From: Apus apus
Taxonomy: Eukaryota > Chordata > Aves > Apodiformes > Apodidae
NCBI RefSeq assembly: GCF_020740795.1
Contig: NC_067299.1
Coordinates: forward strand, 11,295,333-11,359,332
DNA: 64,000 bases
Direction: 5' to 3'
Both the position numbers and the translations under genes were made by a program. Positions 26,101 to 38,100 of this stretch are shown here, one piece after another (position 1 is the first letter of the stretch; every line of letters begins with the position of its first letter). The notes beneath the pieces were generated by a model that was not told where the DNA came from, did no database searches, and was given only the letters and a program-made list of their open reading frames with translations.

Positions 26101-29100
26101 GATCCTGCCGCCCAGACACTGGGCCTGCATCCCACCCGCTGCTCTCAGGGCGCTGAATGTGTTGAACAGGAATACGGAGCATCTCTGGGCCATCCCCACC
26201 TAACTCCTGGGGCCAGGGCCGGGGGGAGCACCTGGGGACAACTCTTGGTGGAGAGGGGCATGAAGACAAGGCAAGCAAGCTGAGCTGAGGGGCGATGCTG
26301 AGAAACCAAACATAATCACTGGAGGGCACCAAACCACTAAGAGAAGCACGGTGAGATGACTTCAGCCTGGTTCTGACGGAGCAGGACCCACACCCAGCAC
26401 CCACACAGCCCCCTGCAGTGATGCTCCCCAGCACCCAAGGCCATCCCCACTATCTCAGCCCCCACCATGGCATCGTTCTGGAGAAATAATTTGGTCCTGG
26501 AGCTGAAGGGCATCTGCTGTCCCCTCCACAGCCCGAGGGGCAGGGGCAATGACTTGGTGGTTTTACCTGTGAGGCTGTCTCCATCTCCACCAGGTCCGTG
26601 ATGGGCTCACTGTCAGGTGAGGATGCCTCAGCAGGGATGACCACCACGGGGCTGATGTGCTCTGACAGGGCTGAGGCACGCAGGAAATTGGGAGGGTTCT
26701 GGGGAGGGAGAGGAGCACGGCTGGGGCAGGGAGGACCAGCCCTGCCGCAGGGGTTTGGGGCATGATCAGTCAATATCCTGCCCCAGCTTGGAGATGGCTG
26801 TGCCTGGACCCTGGACGTGGGATTGAAGCTGGGAGCCGTGGTGATGGAGCCTGGACCCACGGAGATGCAGCCCAGTAAGGTCTCAGGGTTGGTGTGAGGG
26901 AATCCTAGTCCCATGCTGGGATGGAGGGGACCTGCTCCACCCCAAAGTATCCCACGCAGGGAGGGATGCAAGGATCAGCCCCACATTGCCACCAGCCCTG
27001 GGAAGCCGGGCAAGACAGAAGGCACCAGTTCTGGGCACTGTCCCAGTGCTCCCAGCCCTGTTGCTATTCCGGGCCGTGGGGATCAAGAGGTCTCACCTCT
27101 GGCAGCTGTGGGATCTGAATCAGGCGCTTGAAGTACTGCAGGTTGCTGGAGCGGTAGAAGAGGTCCTTCAGCCTGTGGGGTCAGGGAGTGGTCAGGGACA
27201 GCTCGGGGACAACCCAGACACCCACCCCACATGTGGGGAGCTCCAAGCCCTTGCCTGGCTCCAGGAGGGTGTCACCAGGCTGCACTGTGCCAGAGGGGAC
27301 AGAGGTGTGTGCTGCCACCAAACCCATGGTGGTCCTGGAAAGATCCCACCACCAGCCTCCCACCTCTGGCAAAAACTGACTCTGGGAGGCTTCCTCCCAT
27401 AAACCCAGGGCCTGATGATCAGAGAGAAGGACCTAGAACTTGAGCAACCTGGTCTAGTGGAAGCTGTCCCTGCCTATGGCAGTGGGGGTTGGACTAGATG
27501 ATCTTCAAAGGTCTCTCCCAACCTAAACCACTGTGAGTCTATGAAAACATGAACTGCAGCAGAACAGCTGCACGGAGTGGCACTGAGGAACAGCCACCCC
27601 TGTGCTGTCCTCACTACAGCCAAAGCTGGAAGGGACATCTGAGAAACACCACCACTGCTCCCACTGCAGCCCCAGCCACCAGTGGGCTGGAGGTTCCTGC
27701 CTGGAGATCACAACTGCACCATCACCCTCAGCTCCCCACAGGAGCAGGGCTGCTTCCCCCCAGGATTTCCATCTTTGGGGAGCAGTGGCAGTACCTGGTC
27801 ATGCCACTCCTGGCTCCCCTCCCTCCCAGCCATCCTGGTGGTATCTTGGTGCTGGTGCCACCCACCCCAAGGTCTGCCCTGGGTGGTCAGAGCCCACACA
27901 CAGCCCCACTACCTGCTGATGTCCACGCCTGGTGTTTCTCCTGTGGGTATGGGTTTGCAGTTTGTGACTTTGAACCCAGCTGCCCCTCAGTGCTGTGACA
28001 CCCACCCCCTCCATCCACCTCCCCCTCATTTCAACCACTCTAAATAACCACAGACCAGAGACCACAGCACTGCACTTGCTCCATCTTTCTGGTCTTGGAG
28101 GACTGGTTCCAGCACCGTTGCTGGGGTCACCCTGAGACACTCACTGCTAGAAAACCTGACCATTTGTGTCCTCTCCTTTGTACAGTCACTGATCCAGGGG
28201 AGACGTGCCCTCACATCTCATTGAATCATGCACTCACAGAGTGGTTCTGGTTGGAAGGGACCTTCAGAGATGATCCAGTCCAATCTCCCACCGTGGGCAA
28301 TGGGAGGTCCAACCTCCCACTAGAGCAGGTTGTTCCAACCCCATCCAACCTGCCCTTCAACACTTCCAGGGATGGAGCAGCCACAGCTTCCCTGGGCAAC
28401 CTGGGCCAGGGTCTCACCACCCTCAGTGTAAAACATTTCTCCCTATGTCCAACCTAACCCCACCCTCATTCAGTTTAAACCCTTGTCCCTTGTCCTGTCA
28501 CTGCAGGCCCTGCTCAAAAGTCTCTCTCCCTCTTCCTTTAAGCACTGAGTGCCCTCAGGAAGGTCTCTTGGAGCCTTCCCTTCTCCAGCCTGCACAAACC
28601 CCACTCCCTCAGCCTGTCTCCATAGCAGAGATGTCCCAGCCCTGGGACTATTCTGGTGGCCTCCTCTGGCCCTGCTCCCCCAGGGCCATGTCTGTCCTGT
28701 GCTGGGGACCCCCAAGCTGGGGGCAGGGCTGCAGGGGGGTGAGGAGAGTGGAGCAGAGGTGGAACATCCCCTCCTTGGACCTGCTGGCCACGCTGCTGGG
28801 GATGCAGCCCAGGAGACACGTGGCTTTTGGGGCTGCCAGGACACATTGCTGGCTGGCGCCACCCACCAGTATCCTCCAGACCTATCTCAACACGGTGCTT
28901 CTCCATCCATCCATCCATCCCTCAGGCTGTGCTGGTTCTAAGGATTGTCCTGACCCAGGTGCAGGACTTTGTGCTTGGCCTGGATGAACTTCATGAGGTT
29001 CTCAAGGATGCCCCCAGCTGCCCAGGTCCCTCTGGATGCCATCCCTTCCCCTCAAGCACTTCCACTGCACTGCTCAGTTTGCTTAGTTTCATTTTTTCCC

Positions 29101-32100
29101 CAGAACTTTAGAAAATCCACGTGTTTGCTCCCACTGTGTCACCCTGCAGCAGCTCATGGCCTCCCATGGACCCACCTCCCACAGCCTCCCAGACTCTCTT
29201 GCATGAAGACCCTCTCCCACTCCTTGCTCCCTGCAGTGCTGAGCACCAGTCCAGCCCCTCTGCTGCCTCCCTGCAACCCCTGAAGCCCTTTTTCTCACCC
29301 AGCACCATAACACCTCTCCACCTCTGGGCACTGCCAACGCTCCAGCAGCATTTCAGTCACCCACATGGCCAAGGTCTCAGGTCACTGGGTGACCGTGGCT
29401 CTGTTCTGGCTCTCTCCTCCTACAACTTTGATCTGCTACTCTTAAAACCTCTCTCATCAATATCTTCATTAGCCCCACATGTGCCACTAGACACATGTGG
29501 CATGAGCTGCACCCTGTCCTTTCCTGGATTGCAACAGGGATAACTTTTCCCACCAAAAAGCCACCTCTGCTCCACTGCACCCCCCAGCAGCAGCCCTGCA
29601 CCCAGGTCTCTGCACAGACCCCTCCTCCCCTCTTCAGCACCTTCAACTGACCATTTTAAGGAGCTCCCTCTGGTTTGATTTAAATTCAACAGAACTGGGG
29701 GGGGGGGAAATCTCTTTCCTGGTCCTCCAGTGCCATGCTGGAGAGTCCCCTCCAGGGCCTGCAGCATCTCCAGTGACCTTCATCTGCTGCTTGCATTCTC
29801 CTACCAACACATCCCTCTCCTGATGGACCTACTGCCAGTAGAAAAGGATGCTGAGGGTGCTGAGCATCCTGCTCACTCAACACCCAGCACCCCTGGGGTG
29901 TCCCCACAGGTAACCCCCCCGACCTCCCCATGCTTGGCTTCTTAGCCTGTGCCCAGCCTTTCACCTCAGCATCAACTGCAAATTGCATTTGAAACTGCAT
30001 TTAAGGGGCTTGGGGGTTTTGATGGGGGGTTGTGCTCTCAGCAGCTGAAAGCCTCGTTAGAACTAATAACACCATTATCTGGTAATTCAATAGCTGTGGA
30101 TTTGCCAAATGGAGCTGGAGAAAACTCCTGGGAAAGCTGGGAGGTGGAAGCAGCCTGGATTTCAGAGCCCCAAGCAAGATCAACTCCTGCCCTCCATCTC
30201 CATCAGTCGGCTGCTGTCCCCCAGCACAGGGGCTCTGGAATTGCTCCAGGCTCCCTCTGCCCTGGGAGCAGCCCTGGAGTATTGCTGGCTGCAGGGACCA
30301 CCAGCACCCTGAGGCTGGGCACTTACTTTCTGAACTGCTCCAGGAAGCGATCCCGGTGGCCCTGCAGTGTATCTGCTGGCAGACCTGGAAGAAGCAGTGA
30401 GCAGAAACATCACCAAGAGTCTCCATGCCAGGAAGGAGCATGAAGCAGAGGCCAACCCATAGGCACAGCCACCTGGGGATGGATCTTTCCCAGAGATGCC
30501 CACCCTCCTCCTGGGGTCTGAATACTCTGGGCTCAGCATCCTGCTGCTGGAGGAGGTCATGTCCACCCCCCCCCCACCCAGATACTCCTGGGGCAGGGCA
30601 AGGCAGGGCCTTCAGGCAGCTGCTTTCAGCATTGGAGGTCCTGGGTTGGGGGTTTTGCAGGCAGTGCCTGCCCAAAGCCAGAGGAACTCCTGATGGGCAC
30701 AGTCCCTGTGGCTGAGGGACACTGGGCAGGGCAGGTTGCTGGGACAGCCCAGTCCCCCAGCACTTCCACCTCCTTGTCCCTTGCCCTGGTGACTCCCTTA
30801 GCGCCCAAGAAAGTGAGGGAAGGAAACGGGGTGGGGGGCAAACGGCCCAGCCTGAGCGAGGTGGTGACCCCTGGTGTCCCCTTCCGTGTCCCCCCCAGCC
30901 CAAGGCACAGGGGACACTCACAGGAGTGGAGCTTGAAGAGCAGCTTGACAGTGTAGTCGTAGAGGTGGCTGCAGTCCAGGATGACCTGGATGAGCGGGGC
31001 CAGGCGGCACTGCCCCGCCGCCGTCACCGACACCGAGCGCGACATGTCCAGGGAGCTGAACACTGTGGGGAAGGAGCATCAGGATCCAGCAGCACTGCTG
31101 GTGCCACACCACGTCAGGCACAGCCACAGGTGTCACCCGGAGCAAAACGCCCTTCACCCAGAGCAAGAAACCTGCTCACCCCTGAGGACCCAGCCTGCCG
31201 CACCGCAGCCGCGGGCACGCGCGGCAGGGGGGAACGTTCCCACCTGGGGCTCTCATGTAGAACTGGGAACAACCCAGCCTGGCACTGTGGGCTGGTCTTG
31301 AGCCCCAGCCCCCGAGGCCACGCAGCCCTGTGCTCTGCCTGTCCCTCGGGTATGTGGGTGCTCCAAGCCCCGCCAGGAGTGCCTCGTGTTCACAATCCTC
31401 TGTCCCTGTCACGTCAATTGTACCTCGTGCCGGGGTGGCAGAGGTACCCATGGCACAAAGGTACTTCTGCCAGGGCTGAGGTGGGGGCTGCTGGGGACAT
31501 GTCCCGTGACCACCTTCATGGCCCAGCCTTGCGGGTCTGCCATGCCTGCTCCAAACGGTGCTGGTGCAGCAGGCAGGCTGGCAGAGCAGTGGTGAAGGTG
31601 GCAGCTTCATTTCATTGAACCATGGAACCAAGTCCTACTGTTATCCCAGCCCTGCCATGGCCACCACTGCCCCATGTCCCTCAGCACCACACCTACACAG
31701 ATTTGAATCCCTCCAGGGACAGCCCTTTGGGGAAGAAATTGTTCCCAAGATCCAAGCTAAACCTCCCCTGGCACAACTTGAGGCCATTTCCTCTTGTCCC
31801 ATCCCTTGTTCCTGGGGAGCAGAGCCCGACCCCCCTGGCTCCAACCTCCTCTCAGGCAGCTGCAGAGCCAGCAGGTCTCCCCTCAGCCTCATTGTCTCCA
31901 GGCTGGACACCCCCAGCTCCCTCAGCTCCTCCTGCTCAGACTTGTGCTCCAGCCCCTTCCCCAGCTCCACTGCTCTTCTCTGGACATGCTCCAGCCCCTC
32001 AAGGTCCTTCTTGTTGTGAGGGGCCCAGAACTGACCCCAGGATTTGAGGTGCAGCCTCCTCACCCGTGCTGAGCACAGGGGGACAATCCTGCTGGTCACT

Positions 32101-35100
32101 GTAGTGCTGACACAGGCCAGGATGCTGGTGGCCTTCTTGGCCACCTGAGCACACGGTGGCTCATGTTCAGCTGCTGTCATCCAGCACCCCCAGGACCTTT
32201 TCTGCTGGACACTTTCCAGCCACTCCTCCCTCCAACCCTTTGAAGGGCAGAGCAGCAAGAGCTCCCAGTATTGCTCCAGGGCCAGGTCTGCATCACATGA
32301 GTGAGTCCCCATGTCACTGTGCCAGCCCATGGCCACAAAGCCAGGGTGCTGCTCTCTGCACCCAAACACAACCTTGTCCTGCCTGGTGCATGTGGCATAG
32401 GGAAGCTTTGCCCCAAAGCTGCTTGAATTTACCCCAAAACCTGATCCTGCTTGAGCGTGCAGAGGTGTGTGACAGTCCTGAGGGTTGAGACCAGCTTGTT
32501 TTTATGCCTCCTTATTTGCAGGAGGGCAGAAGGAAGACAGGGTGGCTTCCCCTCAACCCCCCAACCTCCCATGGCAGCTTGTGACCACCACTAATAAGAA
32601 CCAAAACCTGTCACAAGCCCGTAAGACAGAAGAACTTCAGCCCGTGGAGGCTGCAGGAGCAGGGGAGCCCCAAGTCTGGGTGGTGGACATGGCAGGGAGT
32701 GAGGGGGTATGATGTGCCCCATGGCACTGCCATGAGGCAGCACAGCACATGGGGACATCAGCTAGTAACACTTTGGGTGAAAGGCCCAGAAAAGAGACGA
32801 GTTGTGATGCCCTCAGAGAACATAATTCCTGAAGCCTGTCCCCGGTGTAGCTGAGCCTCCACCAAACCCCCAGCCCACCCTCCAGCAGGACTTACCTGTC
32901 TGGAAGAGGTTCAGCTCACACTCCAGGTAGTCAAACATCTCCACAGTCAGCTGGAAACTAGGAGAAAGGGATGAGGATGGTTGGGGAGCACCCCAAGGTT
33001 ACACATGGGCCTCGACCTGTGCCCAGTGCCACCCCACAGATGAGTGGGTGCTCTGGTGTGGATGCACCAGCCTTGCTGGGGGCTCTACCCACTCCCAGCA
33101 CCTGTGGCAGGGGTGGGGGGAAGGTGCCATCCCCAGCCCAGGCATGCAGCTGGTGAGGGTGGGCAGTGCTGTGCCACCCTGCCAGCACCCACCCTCCTCC
33201 CTTGCCCCTGCTCACAAATTATTGACATCGTTCTCCCCTGCATCGTCGAGCTGCCGGTCAGACATCTGGAGATTGCCAGGGAAACGGGGATTCTGCAGGA
33301 GGAAACAGGAGTCAGGAAAGGGGTTGGGAGGATCTGTTGCTTCAGGAGTGCCAGGGTTGCCAATCCAGCTGGTGGCCTCGAGGCATGAGGCTGGGATGGC
33401 TCTTGGGATGTGCCAAGGGAGGGATGGCAGGGAGGACGCCGTTATTTTAACAACACATTCTGGCTTATTCTGTAAGAAAACCTCTGCCTAATGAACAAGC
33501 TCCACTGAGCTGAGCGTGGCTTCCTGAGGTGTGAGACAGGGCATGGAGCAGCCCAGAGCTGGTACATCCTCTTCAAAGGCCAGCCCAAAGGAACCTGCCC
33601 AGCAGCACTGCTCCAGAGGCTGGAAACAAGCTCCTGATGATGGGGGAAAATACTCATCTGGGATAATCCCCCGGGAAGCTCCTGGGCCCAGGAGCACCCG
33701 TGGCCCAAGAGCCACAGAGTGGGGAGAGAAAAAATGGATTGGGGTGACCAACATTGATTATTTCAAGCTGGGGACAGTACTGGGTGGGACAGGATGGGAC
33801 CTGATGCTGACCCTGGCCTACACCAAACATGCCTTTATCCAGTCTTGAGAAGAGAAGGCTCAGGGGAGACTTCATTACATCTTCCAATACTTAAATGCTC
33901 TCAAGAAGATGGAGACTCCCTATTTACAAGGAGTCACATGGAAAAGACAAGGGGTCATGGGCACAAGTTGCTCCTGGGGAGATTCTAATTGGACACAAGA
34001 GGAGAATTTTTCCCCATGAGGACAGTCAAACATTGGAAAAGTCTCCCAAGGGAAGTGGTGGATTCCCCCACATTGGACAGTTTTAAGTCTCATCTTGACA
34101 GGGTGCTGAGCCATATCAACTATAGTAGCACCTAGAAAGGCTGGACCAGATGATCCTGGAGGTCCCTTGCAACCTGGCATTCTATGATTCTATGATTATT
34201 TTATCTAGGCTAAGGATGGGTACTGGAAGCTTGAGACCCATTTCCTGGAGGCAGTAGGATGACCATGACAGAGGAGAGGACCCTCAGAGATGACAACACC
34301 AGGATGGCTCTGCCAGCCCCTCTCTGCACCATAACTTTGCCACTACTTTCACTCCAGCACCCTGTCACCCACCCCTTGTTGTGGCCTTGGGGACGGGACA
34401 ACTCTCACCTTGGTGTGAAACTCCATCTTGGTTCTCAGCAGTTTGAGGTAGATGCTGCAGAGCTGTCCATAGCCCTCGCTCAGGTGGCCCTGGGGACACC
34501 AAAAAGCTGTGACATCTGGGGTAGGCTGTGAAAAAGCCTTCCCCTGGTGCAGCATGAACAACCCCTCCCTTGTTTCCCCCAAAACCAGCCCAAAACCTCC
34601 TCACTGACACCCAGGCTGCAGCCTGCCTTGCAGCAACCCTGCCCAAAGGATTTGGTCAAGACCTTCTCATCACCTTCTCTGCAGATGGCAGTGCTGCATT
34701 TGACAGCCAGAGCCAAGTTTTGCTGGAATTTTTGCCAGAAAATAGGAAGAAGGCACATGATTTTGGTGAAATGGGATGTTGAAGACAACCAGCAAAGCCA
34801 GCCGAGGGAGGTCACAGCAGCCATGGGTCAGCCATGACCAAGCCTGGCTTCTCCTGGGTGAGACCAGGGTCCAAGCCATCACCACCATCCCCCACCCTGA
34901 CCAGGCCACCAGGTGCTGCTGAAGGGACCACTGGAATGTCCCTGCTGTGGCTGGAGAGGTGTCAGCTTACCCACATCCTGCTCATGTCGCTCAGCTCATT
35001 CTTGTATCTCATGGAGTCTTTCAGGACCTGGAGGAACGATGAGGAGAATAAGGAGGCACAGCACCAGGGCAAGGTGTGCTGTGCTGGGAGACAGCAACCA

Positions 35101-38100
35101 GGGTAAGGAATGGGAGGTCTTGGTGTGTTCCCAACCCTGCAGCCCTGCTGGTGGTGCCACTAGCACCAGCCCCAGCGTGCCTCAGTTTACCCATCTGCAT
35201 ATAGGGCAGGAAGATCCTTGCTGATGGCTCCTGAACTCATGCCTGATGCTGCAGTTGGCACCGGTGCAGGGGGGTCCTTGTGCCGGTCCCCACCCAAGAC
35301 TGACGCCCAGGGCAGCACCAACCCACCAGCACCCCCCCCCACCCCATGGGGAAAGGATTTGGCCCTGGGGTGGGTGCTGAGCTGAGGTTGTGACACTCAC
35401 ATTGGAGTGGCCGTCCCGGAGGAGCTTGTGGAAGACGTGGCAGAACTTCCAGCAGAGCACGGCGTTGCCGGACAGCGGCAGCCGGTTCACCACCGACCAG
35501 AAGGTCTGGGCCCCCTTCTCGTGGTGCGTGCCCAGGATGCACGGTGGAGACCAGTCAAGGAAACACTCTGCTCCCCTCTGCAAGTGTCAGACAGTGGCCA
35601 GACCAGAGATGGCCGGTACCTGTGGAGCTGAGAAGCTGCCAGGCCCAGGCTGTCCCCGAGCGTGGCACATGCTGTCCCCTCTCCTTCAGCCCCACAGCAC
35701 CACTCCAGGAGCACGGTGGCACACCTGGGACTGGGGCTGTGCCTCTGCTGAGCCTTCCCAGCTGTTCTGCTGGGATGCTGTGGATCTGCCACCAGCTCAG
35801 CTGGCTCATGGGCACCTCCAGGGGCTGAGCGCCCAGGCAGACACCCTGCTGTGGGCACCTGCCCCCCCTGCCCCCCGCAGCACACGGCTGGGCACCCACT
35901 GACACAGGAAGGCCACGGCCGTGGGAGCTGGGACACCATCCTGTGCTGGAAAAATCCCCGACCATCACCTGGGAGCCCCCCCAGGTTCCATCCAGCCCCC
36001 CTCAGCACTCCAGGGACCAGCTGCACCAGCGCTGCTCCCCACATGCCATCCTGCCACGGCCCCTTCTCCAGGCCCCGCTCCCACGCTCACTTGTCCCGCA
36101 GCCAACTTTGGGAAGGATATTCCTGGCGTGTTTCTCCTTGACAGCCACTTCCTGAGCATTAATAGCTTTATTGATGCTGACAGTCTGCAAAAGAGAAGCA
36201 GGGGAGGGGGGGTGAGATGTGGGCTGCCCCTTTGGTCCCCCCACACCCGCTGAGAACCCCCGGCTCCACCAGCACCTGCTGTTGGCTGGGTCCCACCCGG
36301 GTCCCCAGCCCCTGCTGATGCCAGCTGGATGCCAACGGCTGCCGGATGCCTCTCTGAGACATGGTTGGCACCCACCAGGTTCAGCTGCTGCCAGGACTCA
36401 TTTATTCAGCATAATAATGACGCAATTAAAGCAGCGACCACAAAGGACCCTCTCCTGCCTTTGGGGTGGTGGGATGGGCAAGAGGGAAGGCGATTCCCTC
36501 CTCTGCCCTTGAATCATGGGCAGCAGCTGGTGGTTCCTGCTCTGCTTTCATAGAATCATAAACTTTGGAAGGGATCTTAAAGATCACCAAGTTCCAACCC
36601 CCCTGCCATGAGCAGGGAACCACTAGACCAGGCTGCACAAAATCTCGTCCAACCTGGCCTTAAAAACCTCCAGGGATGGGGCATCAACAACCTCCCTGGG
36701 CAACCCATCCAAGTTCCTCACCACCCTTAGAGTGAAGAATTTCTTCCTTGTATCTCACCTAAACCTCCCCTCTCTCAGTTTAAAACCATTATCCCTTGTC
36801 CTGTCACTGTCTTCTCTGATGAAAAGCCCCTCCCAGCTTTCGTGGAGCCCCTTCAAGTACTGGAAGGTGCTCTAAGGTGTCCCCAGAGCCTTCTCTTCCC
36901 TTCTGGTGATTCTATCATCATGGGCAGCAGCTGGTGGTTCCTGCTCCACTTTCTGTGGGGCTGAGCAGAGAGGGTGTTCTGGGGGGCTCGGGGCATCCAG
37001 CAGCAGGATGGCAAGACCCCTACTGGCTGGAGAGTGGAGCTGGCAGGAAAGGACATGGCCTCAGCTGTGGGATTAGAGGGACAGTAGATGGACCTGCTGC
37101 CTTGCACCTGCTGCCACCCAGCAGCACAGCACAAGTGGGTCCCACCACCTGGAGCCCGCTAGAATCATAGAACCATTCAGGTTGGAAAAGACCCTTGGGA
37201 TCGTCCAGTCCAACCATCATCCCTGCTCCACAAAGTTCTCCCCCAAACCATATCCACCAACACCACATCCAAACGACCATTAAGCACAGGCAGGGATGGA
37301 TGCCCAGCCCTTGGTGGGGCAGGCAGGGCTGCAGGCAGCTCTCCACAGCACAGCCCTGCCCTCTGCTCTGCCAGGAAGGGCAGGACTTGGCTCACAGGTA
37401 TCCTGGATCTGGGGAACTCTGAACAAGGAGCCCAGACAGAGTCAGGGCTCCCATTTAGCCTTTGGAGAGGCAGTGGCAGCATTTGCTGGGCTGGATTTCT
37501 AATCCTGCCCCATCCCAGCCCCTAGGGCAGCTGGGCCAGCAGTGCAGGGACACTGCAGCTCATCCTACATGGCTCTGCAGGGACACCACAGAATCATCCT
37601 GGTTGGAAGGGACCTTGAAGATCATCAAGTCCAACCATAACCTAAATCCCCCTACCATAACCTGGTTTACCAATTCAGTGCTTAAATCATGTCCCTCAGC
37701 ACAACATCTGTATTTCTTTTAAATACTTTCAGGGGTGGTGACTCCACCACCTCCCTGGGCAAACCAGTGTGGGACAATCCTGGCTCCAGTGGCTCCAAGC
37801 TCTTGCCTGACACCTGCTCTGTAAGGACTCCACGGTGAAGGGGGGGATGACACCACCCAGCTCAGGACTACCAGAAGCAGCTAATTACAGATCTAAACCA
37901 GTTAAAGCAGCAGGATGAATCCCAGTGACTCCCTCACTGTGATTCTTCTTGCATCCCCCCCTTGTCATCCTCTCCCATGGCCTTGCTACAGCTTCACCAC
38001 CACCCACCCCGATGATTCGGTGCTGAGCAGGGCTGGGAGGCCCACAGGCACCCCCTGTATGGCTGGGCACGGCCCCAAACACCTCACTGTGCTCACCACC

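Larger units (their letters stand above)
27173..30326 (-). other. HIP1 intron 9 (3.15 kb)
   Basis: The intron between the exons at 30384-30327 and 27172-27097 holds two CR1 fragments. The rest (29100-30320) is unrecognised; an AT-richer patch at about 30040-30110 stands out from its GC-rich surroundings. No extra exon is needed, since phase 2 is kept across it. Confidence 0.6.
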
